DNA from: Zygnema cylindricum | Lineage: Eukaryota > Streptophyta > Zygnematophyceae > Zygnematales > Zygnemataceae | Direction: 5' to 3' | Length of the DNA stretch: 64,000 nucleotides | Assembly (NCBI GenBank): GCA_037447655.1 | Contig: JBBHKE010000967.1 | Coordinates: 184,001 to 248,000, forward strand | In this document: piece after piece, positions 45,701-55,835 of the stretch | How the letters are laid out: every line of letters begins with the position of its first letter | Numbering within the stretch: the stretch's first letter is position 1 | Notes under the pieces: model-generated | The model's input: only the letters and a program-made list of their open reading frames with translations | Told to the model about the DNA's origin: nothing | The model's database searches: none | Translations under genes and position numbers: made by a program

Positions 45701-48309
45701 TTTCTTTTGGCGTCATATTAAATTACGGTTGAAATTCGAAATTTTCAATGATTTGTACTGCTTGTTTTGTATTTTTTTTTCAGGATTTGACCTTTTCCTA
45801 AAAATATATATCGAACAATCCACGGAGTTATTTAGAGTTCCAACTTGTGTTGTTATGGTGGTGTGGACCACACTAATTATAGTGAATGGTGTTCCTTTGT
45901 TTGTTGGGAATATATACTTCCATCAACCCAACATATGCAAAAACCATTACCTCATTTGATCATGTCCTCTTGTAAATGCTAACAGGTTTTCAATTAAAGC
46001 CGAGTTTCTTTCCTTTTCTTTCTTTCTCGCTCGCTCTTCTCTCTCCTCTCTCTCCTCTCTCTCCTATCTTCTCTCCCTCCTTTGCCTTCCTCTCCCTTCC
46101 TCTCCCTCTTCCCTCTCCCTTTCTTTCCTGCAGATGGAAATGGGTTCAAGACGAGCACAATGCGACTTGGGGCTGATGTCATCGTATTCTCTCGCTCTCT
46201 AGATGACGGCGATGGGTACTTATTTTCCACTTTTATCACTCAATTTTCTACTTTTATATGAACAATAAATTTTCTCTGAATCCCCAATTTCCACAAGTTA
46301 TTTCACCAGTTTATTTTCACTATTCTCACTATTTCACACGAATGCACTCTATATCTTTCTATTTCCACTGTCCATGTCCCCCATTCCCTCCCTCCCTCGA
46401 TCCTCCTTCCCCCTTCCATCCCTCCCCTCCTTCCCCCTCCTTCCCTCCCTCCCTCCCTCCCTCCCTCTCTAACCTCCCTTTTTTGGGCTCTAATCCCTGA
46501 TTTTTTCCCTATCATCAGGTTGTCATCAAATAAAGCACAATAAGCCAATACTTTTTATTGCTAATGGAGATATTGTTCTTTCCTTTTGCTTTGTCTTTAT
46601 CTTCCGTCTCATGTCTGTTTCCATTCTTAAATGTCTTTTGTCAATAAAATAAAAATTCGACAAAATGTCATTCATCATCTTTCATCAAAATGTTTTGTCT
46701 TTCCATCATCATGCTCATCGTCGTAAAAATAAAAATAAATGTCATCATCATCATCGCTTCCTCCCCTCTTTCCCTCCTCCTCCTCCTCATCATCCATCAT
46801 GTCATCCCTCCCTCCCTCTGTCTTGCTAACCTCCCCCTCTCCCTCTATCTCTCCCTCTCCCTCTCCTCCTCCTTCTCTCCCTCTCCCTCTCCCTCTCCCC
46901 TTATCAACACTAATAAATCCTTAACGGTGACAACGATCGGAAGTGTAGCCTTGTATGATGCTTGTTTGACCCGATGACTGACTTTGACTCAGGTCGACTG
47001 TTGTTGACTGAGGTATAACTATGTTTTAATGCATTTGGACTTGTTTGACCCAAATTGACCTTGTGTTTGATACAGGTCGACTATATCATGGATTTAAATA
47101 ATAGTCAAAGGAGGTCAAAACTTATACGAGGAACAGAAGAAGATTGGGATAAAAATTTGTGCACTATCTGTCAATGGTCTCCGTTTGGATCGGAGGAGGA
47201 TCTTTTAGAGCAGGTGGGAAAGCATTTTATAAATACAGGAAGTTATTAAACCACGATGACCGTATTTTGTATTAGACACGGGATGATGTATTTAAGTCAA
47301 GTTGTATCATAATTGCTAGTCTCTGTTTCTCCGTTCTTAAAAGCGTTAAAATTTCAAAAATCGCTAAAATTGCAAGGATAGTAGTTATTGTTAACTAATT
47401 GTAGACAGGAAGTTATCTGGTGCCTTCTGCTTATCAAGTTTTTGAGTCCTGTTTTTGTAACGATTGTTAACAGTATCATTAGACACAGTTTTGGTTTTAT
47501 TTCCGCGGCTTAAATATGTTGATGTGGTGTTTTAACAGTCGTTTCTTACGATTTTCTAACGGGATATACTTAACCTTTGTTTTTTGCAGTTTTCTGGGAT
47601 GGGGGACCACGGAACAAGAGTGATAGTGTTTAATTTGTGGCTCACGGATGATGGAACTATGGAACTTGATTTTGTATCTGATCCACATGTGAGTAATAAA
47701 GTCAACAATTTCGAAAACACAAACACATTTCAAATTTCTCTGAGAACATGTAAAGGTTTTATCTTTTTTTAAAACTCCCTGAAAGAAATTTTAAATCAGC
47801 GTCCACTTAATTCTCAATAAGTAGAAGACTCGAGATTACAGTGCTCATTGCTTTTAAGAGTTAATTACTTCTTTTTTTACCCGAAGTCATAGATTAGTAT
47901 TAATAATACTATACCCGAAGTTATGAATTAGTATGAATATACTTAAGTGGCCCTTTATGAGATACGTGACAAACCATAATTTGGTGTAGTTTATACTAGA
48001 TTCATCTTAATGCTATTAGTTTACCGACTTCAAGAGCGATTTAAGGTTAACTAAACACCGGGAAGTTGTCAAAAGGATTTTCTTTTGGGGCATAGTACCT
48101 TTTTCTTTTAAAAGCAAGTCAATTTTTTTTTTTTTTTCCAAAGCAAGTCGATTTTTATTTTTTTTGTGAGGGCATAATACATATATATTTCTTTTCCGAG
48201 GCAGGATATTCAAGTGAAAGGAGCGCGAGATGAGCGACTGGTGCGGATGGCGGAAACAGGAAAATATCCAAATAGTGAACATTTCCTTACATATCGTCAC
48301 TCTTTGAGG
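41594..48309 (+). CDS. MORC-family GHKL ATPase, nine visible exons, 3' end not found
   Basis: Plant MORC proteins are nuclear ATPases that dimerise to compact chromatin and silence transposons, and CRT1-type members act in immunity. Exons: 41594-42743, 43799-43873, 44185-44219, 44988-45066, 45472-45564, 46134-46215, 47076-47213, 47590-47688, 48205-48309. Most junctions are GT-AG in phase. Key parts are the MORC signature RVHPKFLHSNATSHKW, the N-box ELLDNALDE (catalytic Glu 412, Asn 416), DNGGGM (447-452), GNGFKTSTMRLG (479-490), the S5 region, and FSGMGDHGTRVIVFNLWL. The N-terminus is unusually long (383 residues), Asn/Ser-rich, with VVLSSDDEDE at 50-59. One conserved segment is missing between exons 6 and 7, and nothing after YRHSLR is found before transposons begin. 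It could be a gene with a very long intron or a truncated one. Confidence 0.87.
43430..43770 (+). repeat. ATTCAATCCATTAA-type tandem repeat in MORC intron 1
   Basis: Words like TTCATTCAATCCATTAA recur about a dozen times at roughly 18-20-base spacing near the 3' end of the intron. The rest of intron 1 (42744-43430) is AT-rich with no gene. Confidence 0.7.
43799..43873 (+). CDS. MORC exon 2
   Basis: The acceptor is TTTTAG. The exon encodes MDHVRVHPKFLHSNATSHKW, the diagnostic start of the plant MORC ATPase domain. The donor is G|GTACGT. Confidence 0.9.
44185..44219 (+). CDS. MORC exon 3 (N-box)
   Basis: This 35-base micro-exon encodes AVAELLDNALDE. The Glu of AEL and the Asn of LDN are the general base and Mg/ATP ligand in GHKL ATPases. 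Flanks are TTTTCAG and GTATGA. Confidence 0.92.
44316..44425 (+). repeat. CT-rich microsatellite in MORC intron 3
   Basis: CTCTCT/CTTTCT runs lie on the sense strand. Further along the same intron, 44800-44945 is built from TTGCC and TTGACT pentamers (CTTGC repeats) that stop shortly before the exon 4 acceptor. Confidence 0.85.
44988..45066 (+). CDS. MORC exon 4
   Basis: It encodes VPHGATYCNVDMLPNPKDEQ and PMLLVE, the strand pair before the ATP lid. The acceptor is GGGGCAG and the donor G|GTAAGT. Confidence 0.9.
45472..45564 (+). CDS. MORC exon 5
   Basis: It encodes DNGGGMSPDKVRSCMSLGYS and EKSKKANTIGQ. This is GHKL motif G1 (DNGGGM) plus the lid helix. The acceptor is AATGCAG and the donor T|GTAAGG. 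Confidence 0.92.
46134..46215 (+). CDS. MORC exon 6
   Basis: It encodes YGNGFKTSTMRLGADVIVFS and a short acidic end (RSLDDGDG). This is the G2 ATP-lid glycine motif. A CT-rich tract (46010-46130) leads straight into the acceptor CTGCAG. The donor GG|GTACTT leaves a two-base overhang. Confidence 0.9.
46216..47075 (+). other. MORC intron(s) 6, low complexity; expected exon not seen
   Basis: This stretch holds CCCT/CCTT repeats (46378-46470) and CTC/TCC repeats (46755-46905). It does not contain a recognisable version of the conserved roughly 28-residue segment that follows exon 6 in plant MORCs. A missing exon would need length 3n+1 to link the flanking phases. Confidence 0.6.
47076..47213 (+). 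CDS. MORC exon 7
   Basis: It encodes VDYIMDLNNSQ, then LIRGTEEDWDKNLCTICQWS and PFGSEEDLLEQ, matching the segment before the S5 strand. The frame is open on both sides of GATACAG and CAG|GTGGGA. Confidence 0.85.
47590..47688 (+). CDS. MORC exon 8
   Basis: It encodes FSGMGDHGTRVIVFNLWLTD then DGTMELDFVSDPH, the conserved G(P/D)HGT-VI--NLWL block of the S5 domain. The acceptor is TTTTGCAG and the donor GTGAGT. Confidence 0.9.
48205..48309 (+). CDS. MORC exon 9, last one visible
   Basis: It encodes DIQVKGARDERLVRMAETGK then YPNSEHFLTYRHSLR. Plant MORCs continue here with a conserved strand and later a coiled coil. The donor GTAAGA is followed by a CT tract (48350-48460) and then repeat U. Confidence 0.85.
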
Positions 48310-48349
48310 GTAAGACTTTTTTGAAGAGTTGACGTGGAAAGGCTCTCTT

Positions 48350-48460
48350 CTTACTCTCTCTCTCTCTCTCTCGATCTCTTTCCCTCTCTCTCTCTCGCTC
48401 TCTCTCTCCCTCTCTCTCTCCCTCTCTCTCCCTCTCTCCCTCTCTCTCCCTCTCTCATTA
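48350..48460 (+). repeat. CT microsatellite after MORC exon 9
   Basis: CTCTCT and CCCTCTCT runs form the fifth long sense-strand pyrimidine tract in this gene. It ends about 25 bases before transposon-derived DNA begins. Confidence 0.88.
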
Positions 48461-48479
48461 TTTGCTTACTCATACATCA

Positions 48480-48985
48480 TACATTATTGGAAAGTGCTAA
48501 TTATGCATTTTATATCGTGTTTCATAAATGTATCATATTATTATGTCAATGTCATGCGACATGTAGTAATTATTAGTTCATAAATCAGCAGAAATCAAAT
48601 TATTGCGTCAATTCCCCACGACAAATCCTAATTATTAGCTCTTTCACCTGTTTCAGACAATAAATTGATAAATTGAATTGCTATTTAGGTTGAGAAACTT
48701 GACCACAATTCAAACAAAACCTAGTCATACACTAAAATGGAGAAAATCATTCTCGCTTCTTTTAAAACTAGAATCCAAAATGAACTTCAAAAATAAAAAA
48801 AATGGTGAAATTGCTCAGTATTACCTAGTGAAAAAATGCAGGGCCACTTGAAGTTATTGGAAAAATTTGAACATGTCTATGAAACTAAAACATCAAACAA
48901 ATACATAGTAAAGTGGGGAGGTTTTTTGCATTGTACTACATATTTCATAGTTTATCAATACAAGTGAACAAACAGTACTTCAAGA
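48480..48985 (+). repeat. Repeat U, plus-strand copy
   Basis: This is the reverse complement of 14346-14884, again next to a Cop3 LTR. It shows no intact ORF. Confidence 0.6.
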
Positions 48986-49943
48986 AATTTATGTATTTTT
49001 TGGGTCTGAATAAGAAAAGTAAAAAGGAGGAAGTCAACAAAGGCAGCCCGCTTTTCGCTCCACTCTCCAAACCCCCATACTTGTCGTAGTCACTAAAATT
49101 TGGAGAGGGAGCTAGAGCCATGGCTCCCTATAATGTCCAGAAAGAGAGACACGCTATAGATTTTGGTAAGTTTACCAAAAAGAACTTGACCAATCCACAA
49201 TTTGATCGTGGTACCTATCGTCCGTCAAAGTTACCAGTAGCCGTTAGCTTTGTCCAATAAGTCTAAGAGTAGTGCTGAAGTATATAAGGTACGATAGTTG
49301 TTTAAAAATGTACAAATAGGGTAATACATCTAACGGAACAAACTGATTGTTAGCACATAGACACATTTAAGTTTAGTACAAATTAGGGTACAGCATGAAA
49401 CAAATGTGCGATACATTTGTTTTGACGGCTACTATTAAAATTCGGTCTTCATCGAACGGCCGTGGTAAGAGCCAAAATCGCGGAAAGGGCGTTTTGGTGT
49501 TTTTCGGACGCCGCCACTCCCTATGACACGTGGCAACATCATACGGGTTTACGGAATCTTTGGAGGGTAAGACAACAAATCCGGATGTGACAAATGCTAC
49601 CGGTATGGATTTGTCGTACAAATATCGTACAGAAGGTACTCCGGCAACTGTACTTTTATATAACGTACACTCCTTTGGTCAGAGTTTTTGATTACCACGG
49701 TGGCTGCATTTATAAGGGAAAGTCAAAGTGGGGGAATGTATCCAAATACTCATATTATAACTTTGCATTTTGTGGGGGAACTGAGCACACAAAAAGTCTT
49801 ATTTTACAAGGATGAAGTTGCATTGGGTTTTTGACTGTCAAGGTGTCTGTCATTTGGGTTTATATCTACTTAGAGTCGACACTTTCTAGATAAGCTTTTT
49901 CGGATCTGCAATTTCTGTGGAAAATGGAGCCCATAGAATTACA
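48985..49943 (+). repeat. Cop3 LTR (plus)
   Basis: This LTR of about 960 bp ends GAATTACA at 49943, followed after one base by a PBS-like GTTATGGGC (49945-49953). The gag ATG is at 49924-49926, inside the LTR. It is similar to 13180-14345 throughout. The 5' boundary is approximate. Confidence 0.75.
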
Positions 49944-50716
49944 AGTTATGGGCACATCATCTAGGGTGCTAATGTTTGATAGATTAAACTTCACTTATTG
50001 GGAATTTACTATGGAGGGATTGTTTTTCGAAAAGCACTTATAGGAAATTGTTTCGGGACAAGTGAGGTATCCGCCACCGGGCTTCGGTGGAACTCACAAT
50101 GGAGATTCATTTGGGGCTTCCCACAAAACCAAACGGAGTTCAGATGCAACACAAGGTGAAAGACAAACTATTGACATGGAAGAGGGAAATAGTAGAAGGG
50201 TAAAGGAACACCTTTGGTGAGGGAGCTAGGCTCTTGCCTACAGTTCCACTAGTAGGGGTTATTACTAAACCAAAAACTGAAGAAAATGATTAAAAATATG
50301 GGACTACAAAAACACTATAGCAAAAAATCTCATACTTAGAAACGTGTCTAAGTCCATAGCTATCACTCTTATAAACCTAACGAAGTCTTCAAAAATCAAG
50401 GAAACACTAATTCATATTTATAAGAGTGAGACTATACAGACGCAACAGTTAGTAAAACAGGAAATAGAGGCATATGTTTATAAACGCGGTAGTATGATAG
50501 AGTTTTGCAATGATATTGCTGCGTTATATGTTGAGCTTGCTAGTGCCAGATATGTAGAATCCGATGAGAGAAAAATTGACACACTAATCATGAAATTTCC
50601 AGATGATTACGAAAACATCAATAACCATATGCAAGAAATCGATTCCTCCTCATGGATGAGGAGCATTACCATGGGGATGATTCTTGTGAGGAAAATCACT
50701 TTGGAGCTTCGTAGGT
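49924..50716 (+). pseudogene. Cop3 gag (plus), first part
   Basis: The start reads MEPIELQVMGTSSRVLMFDR with the PBS inside the QVMG codons. A long open part at 50344-50716 has SKSIAITLINLTKSSKIKET, then KFPDDYENINNHMQEID, as in the minus copy. It is interrupted at 50716 by element E and resumes at 56865. Confidence 0.82.
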
Positions 50717-51600
50717 TGAAACTCTAAAACCTCCATAGGTACTTAGAATGGACAGCTTGCAAGAAGCCTCTAGGATATCCCCGACCACTTTGTGTTTCAG
50801 CAAAAATAACTGCCACCGTGGCAAACAAAAACTCTGACCACCTTCACCCTTGTGAGGACAAGACTCCCTTGTGTTAAAAGCAAAAAGAATCTCTCAATTT
50901 GCTCCCCTGAACAATAAGTTATGGAGGGTCAAAGTTGACCTTTTGTACAGAAGCTCTGTAGGAGAGAGGGTCATTTCTACCAATTTTTCTAATTCTTATC
51001 TTTCTCACAAACTCTATCTACTGATGTACGGAACCAATCATATTACTCTTCCGTACACAAAAGTACAGTTGCCGGTGTAATTTATGTAGGAATACTAAAC
51101 GACATGGCCTAAATGTCGACACGTGGTATATCCGGATTTGCTCCCTTAATCCCCGGAGATGCAGCGATCCAATGTCATTCAGCCACGTGTCATCCGATAT
51201 GGCGATGACCAAAAACCGCCGAAATTCTCTTCCGCGATCTCGACATTCATTCCGGTCGTCCGATTAAATGCAGATTTAATCGTAGCCGTAATAAATACCT
51301 GCGCGGTATTCGTTTCGCTATCGAAACAAATGCGTGGTACTAGTTTCTTGTCTGTACCCAAATCCGTACATTTACATAACTGAACCTATGTATCCTGTAA
51401 ATAGTTCCGTTAAATGCATTTGTCAGCGTAGTAATGTTTAAGTATTTATCAAACACAATACATTTTAACACTAGTTATAGACTAAATGGATAGAGCAACC
51501 CGCTACCGGCAACTTTGACGGCCGGTAGGTACCAAGTTTAAATCTTGTATCTGACAGTTTTACTTTTAGTAAATCAACTAATCTACTACCCGTATGTCTC
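50717..51600 (-). repeat. 3' LTR of Cop2-E, truncated
   Basis: 884 bp align with 55824-56690. The missing part is the element-sense LTR start plus the polypurine tract. As a result the RNase H frame runs into LTR sequence for about 40 codons. Confidence 0.87.
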
Positions 51601-52950
51601 AATACTTTCTCTCTAACAAAGCTGAATCTAGTGTCTATGTGTTGGGCCTTTAAATGATGTTTAGGATTGTTAAAAATAGCAATTCCTGCCTGATTATCAC
51701 AAAATATTTTCTGCACACCACTCTTAAGGTGACCAAGCTCACCAAGCAAAGACTTGACCCACATCAATTCTTTTACATTAGAGCAAGAGGCCATATACTA
51801 AGCCTCCATGGTAGACAGAGCAATAACCTTTTGTTGTTTGCTACTCCAACAGCAAGCCCCATCACCCACATATAATACATATCCAGAAGTACATCTCCTC
51901 ATCGGAGCATCACCATAACTGGCCTCACTCCAAGTAGTGATTGCAGTATTCTCCCCACCCAAATGCAACCATAGATCCCCAATTCCTAAGAAATATCTAA
52001 GGACTCTCTTAGCTGCCTCCCAATCCCTCTTAGTGGGAGCATTTAGACTTCTACTCAGCACTCCTATAGCTATAGCTAAATCCTGCTGGGTACAATTCAT
52101 AAAATATATTAGACTTCCCACTACTTGCCTGTAAAGAATAGTCTGCATGATCTTCTGTTCTTGAGGAGATAATTCCTCGTCTAAGACTATGACTCTTTTT
52201 TCCTCACTCCCCTCACTTCCCTACTTTAACTCCATTAGAGTTGTACAACTATTAGCTTTATCCATCTGAAATTTTTCAAGCATGTTCCCTATTACTTCAT
52301 TTTGAGTCAATCTTATAATCTTTCTTTTTCGATCTCTTTCTACTTGAATTCCCAAAATATATTTTGCTTCCCCCATATCGTTCATTTCAAATCTCCCCTT
52401 AAGATCGGTTTTCAGTTTATTAATTTTTTCCATTGATTTACTTAAAACAAGTAAATCATCAACATAAATTGCAATAAATATAACACCTTCCTCATCTTCA
52501 AAAACATAGATTGAGTGATCTGAGCTGATCCGGATGTATCCCACAACGGTAAGAAACTCATCAAGCTTCTTATTCCACTGTGGAGGTGCCTGTTTTAAAC
52601 CTTAAAGAGATTTAATCAGCCGGCATACCTTGCTCTCCTCTCCTTCCTCCACAAATCCTTCGGGTTGTCGCATGAAGATCTCCTCTTCCAATTCTCCATG
52701 CAAAAAGGTTGTCTTCATGTCCTTCTGGTGCACCTCTATGTCTTCCACTGTTGCCATACTGAGAAGTATGCGGACGGAGGGAAATCTGACGACCGGGGCA
52801 AAGGTTTCCTCGTAGTTGATACCCTCTTTTTGTGTAAATCCTTTTCCCACTAATCGGGCCTTGTAGTGCTCAATTGTGTTATCTAGGTCTAGTTTTAATT
52901 TGAAAATCCACTTACAACCTATTGGTTTTCGGTTAGGTGGACAATCCACC
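51601..52950 (-). pseudogene. Cop2-E RT and RNase H
   Basis: RNase H lies at 51601-52148 (TTWSEASYGDAPMRRCTSGY, CCWSSKQQKV, FCDNQAGIA) and RT at 52221-52544 (YVDDLLVLSKS box) and 52602-52949 (KWIFKLKLDLDN, then HQKDMKTTFLHGELEEEIFM with the first Asp). Stops at 51796, about 52150-52220 and about 52600 break it. The protein differs clearly from Cop1, so this is a separate family. Confidence 0.9.
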
Positions 52951-54010
52951 AGCTCTTAAGTATCGGCTGCAATGATTGAGGCCATCTCCTTATTGATGGC
53001 TGTCTTCCACCGGTTCGTTTCTGGACAAGTCATCGCCTCTCAATAAGTCCGAGGTTCATCTTGATGAGATAGTTTTGTTACATTTTTATTAACCTATTTT
53101 TCTTGCAATCTTTTGCTACTTCTCCTTCCCCCCTCAAAATCTGTTGCTGGAATAGATGGTTCTCGCGGATTCTTTCGAACAATCTTGGCTTCTCCGGTAT
53201 CCCTTGATTTCAAATCAATTTCCCCCATGTCTTTCGCTTGGGTTAAAGTTGTCACTAGAGTTTCCGCAGCCGAGTCGTTTTCGGTCTGATTTGTACCTGC
53301 AAGAATGCCATTTTCTCTAAAACATGGATAGTTAGGAAGCTCAACGTCATCGGAATTTTCTGACTCAAATCTGTTTTTAACTGCCTTTGTATACTTGAAG
53401 GGATCCACAGACTTTCCTTCATGAATAACTACTAGATGCTTTACAAAGATTATATCTTCTCTTTTTAGATCATAAACTCTATATCTTTTAACATCCTCAT
53501 CATATCCTAATAAGTATCCCGGTTTTCCTTTAGGATCTAACTTCTAATTAGACCAATCTGTATCTAGACTGAATACTTGACTACCGAAAACCTTTAAGTG
53601 AGATATGTCTGGTTTCCAGTCTGGTTTCCGGCCTATCCATCTCTCATAAGGTGTTTGATCTTTTATAGTTGAAGTAAGAACTCTATTTTTGAGGTGATTA
53701 GCACAGTTCATTGCTTGTTCCCAAAACCTTTTTCCTATCTTGTTATCCAACAACATACTTCTAGCACTATCACTTAGTGTCCTATTTAATCTCTCAGCTA
53801 CCCCATTCTATTCCGGGTTTTCTGGAATTGTCTTTTGGTGTTGGACTCCATCTTCCTTCAAAAAATCCTCAAACTGGTTAGAGGTATACTCTCCACCATT
53901 TTCACTCCTTACTCTGTTGATTGAGGTTTCATGGAGTTTTTCGCTCCATGCTTTATATTGTCTAAAATAATCATGAGCTTTTAACTTGTTTTTCAAAAAA
54001 TACACCCTGG
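52951..54010 (-). pseudogene. Cop2-E integrase
   Basis: Core fragments at 53808-54005 (SENGGEYTSNQFEDFLKEDG with the second catalytic Asp context) and 53544-53756 (NCANHLKNRVLTSTIKDQTP, then SHLKVFGSQVF) are followed by the variable tail at 53094-53408. The PEN motif region has a stop near 53810. Confidence 0.88.
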
Positions 54011-54690
54011 AATACCAAGACTAATCATCAGTGATAGTCATAATAAATCTCTTCCCCTCCGGTGAGGGCACTTTAGCGAGTCCCGAAATATCTGTGTGTA
54101 CTAAATCTAGAATTTTTTCTCCCTTATAGGTGGTTGTTTTGGGAAAGGGTAATCTGTGTGCTTTACCTTGAGCACATCCACTACAATCACTCATATTATC
54201 ACTCTCACTGAATTGAATCCCTTCTACCACTCCCATCTTTTTCATCTCTCTTAACTTATCTAGATTCACATGCCCAAGCCTCTTATGCCACATCATAATA
54301 TCATGAAAACCAGCATAATAAAGTTTCTTTGTTTCATTACTTAAAATCGGCCTAAACATCCCTTGGCTACCTTTCTTAGCAATGAAATAGACCTCCTCAA
54401 AACTAGCAGTAAAGACTCCTTCCTTAGTGATAGTGAAAAATCCTTATCATCTAATACAGATGTAGAGATGAGGTTTTTGTTCAGCTCCGGAATAAACAAT
54501 ACATCGGAGAATGTTACTATAGATGTCTTTCCTTCTACTAGCACTTTCATATCTATTGATCCTACAAGAGTAGTAGTGACTATCCTCCTATCCCTGTACA
54601 AATCTCTACGGTGGGAATCTTTCTTATCTTAGTGAACAGGTGCTTATCGTTACACATATGCCTGGAGGCACTTGAATCTGCAATCCAGCC
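54011..54690 (-). pseudogene. Cop2-E GAG-pre-integrase and protease
   Basis: 54021-54359 has MWHKRLGHVNLDKLREM and C-SGCAQGKAHRLPFP, the HHCC zinc site at the integrase N-terminus. 54341-54601 is the protease body (VTFSDVLFIPELNKNLIST). The Asp-Thr-Gly motif is not readable, probably lost near 54620-54690. Confidence 0.85.
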
Positions 54691-55835
54691 TGCTTAACCT
54701 TTCAATCTATTGTAAGCACAATTTTGCCTTCGTGGAATTTCGACCTCGGTTTTCGCCTCCAACTCCTCATCCAATAGGAGCTCATCGTCCTCGTCCTCGG
54801 ATTGTGCCTCATGCACCTGTGTCACAAGGGCCTTTTTCTTTCCTCTTGGGGTTCCACTGGCCTGCCCCTCTTTTAACCAAAGCTCGGTTAGCTTAGTGCA
54901 CTCCGCCATATAGTGCCTCGGTTTCTTACAAAAATGACATAAACCTTTGGGAGCCCTTGGTCCAAACTCGTTGATTTGATTTTTCTGCTCCCTCCCCCCA
55001 TAGTTTTCGACAAGTCTTTAGAAATCCTTGTTACTCCAATCGGTCCTAGCTGCCAAGGCTTGACCACTCTTTCCTCCGCTTCGGATCTTAATCATTCTCT
55101 CCCGAACCAGAATCATCCCTACCACTGAGTTCCATATCCACCTTGAGTCCAGCAAGTCCTGCACACAGTTGACTATGTTCTCGAACTCATCGGGTAACTT
55201 CATCAGTAAACAATTAACCTATTATTTATCAATAAAATCTTTTCCGCACTCTCTAGCTCTATGAAAAGTGTAGCAAGCTCATTGCAAAAATCTAACATTT
55301 TCCCCCCTTTATATAGATATTCCTTTACTTTCTAATCAGCCAACTGTTGTTGCTGAATCGTACCACTTCCGTACATCTCTATGAGAGCCATCCAAAGATC
55401 AGATGCCCTTTCTACCTGCAAATGAGGATATGGAAGCCCTTGAGTAAGATGGCGGAGGATGAAATGCTTTGCCGCCATATTGTTGAAGTCCCAAGTATCA
55501 ATATCATTTTCCTCGTTTCTCGGAATCGGTGACATGAATGTTGAACTAGTTGCTATTGGTGTGGTCATCTCCATCTTCGTTCCTTAGTCCACCACCTCTC
55601 CTTCGTTTGTCTCCTCCGCTGAAGATGGATCTGCTTTCCTTGTGAATTTGCTTCCTCCAAACCCAAGAGGGATTCCAAGACTTAATGAACGCCCTACTCG
55701 TCTACTCACTATCCCCCAATTTTTTTTCTCGCATAGAGCTCTGGTCATTATACTTTCCTAGTATATGAAGCCAGTTCCATTAAAGATGGGTACCCTAGAT
55801 TGTGGGCCCATAACCTGGAACAGTGAAACCTCCAT
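54691..55835 (-). pseudogene. Cop2-E gag
   Basis: Gag begins at ATG 55835 in the LTR (MEVSLFQVMG through the PBS) and is broken soon after by a stop. Fragments at 55332-55574 (NMAAKHFILRHLTQGLPYP), 55018-55203 (KLPDEFENIVNCVQDLLDS) and 54694-54990 (CHFCKK-type knuckle remnant near 54930) keep copia gag features. Confidence 0.83.
55802..55814 (-). other. Cop2-E primer-binding site, 13-base match to initiator tRNA-Met 5' half
   Basis: Minus strand GTTATGGGCCCAC is exactly complementary to GUGGGCCCAUAAC, the anticodon stem-loop side of plant initiator tRNA-Met. It starts nine bases after the LTR end and encodes VMGP of gag. Confidence 0.8.

Noticed and set aside
46912-46978. Candidate for the missing MORC exon (TIGSVALYDACLTR)
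   Set aside because: Similarity to the expected segment is weak, there is no AG acceptor upstream in the frame, and a stop follows before any donor.
48329-48583. Leu/Ser-rich frames after MORC exon 9
   Set aside because: They are translations of the CT microsatellite.
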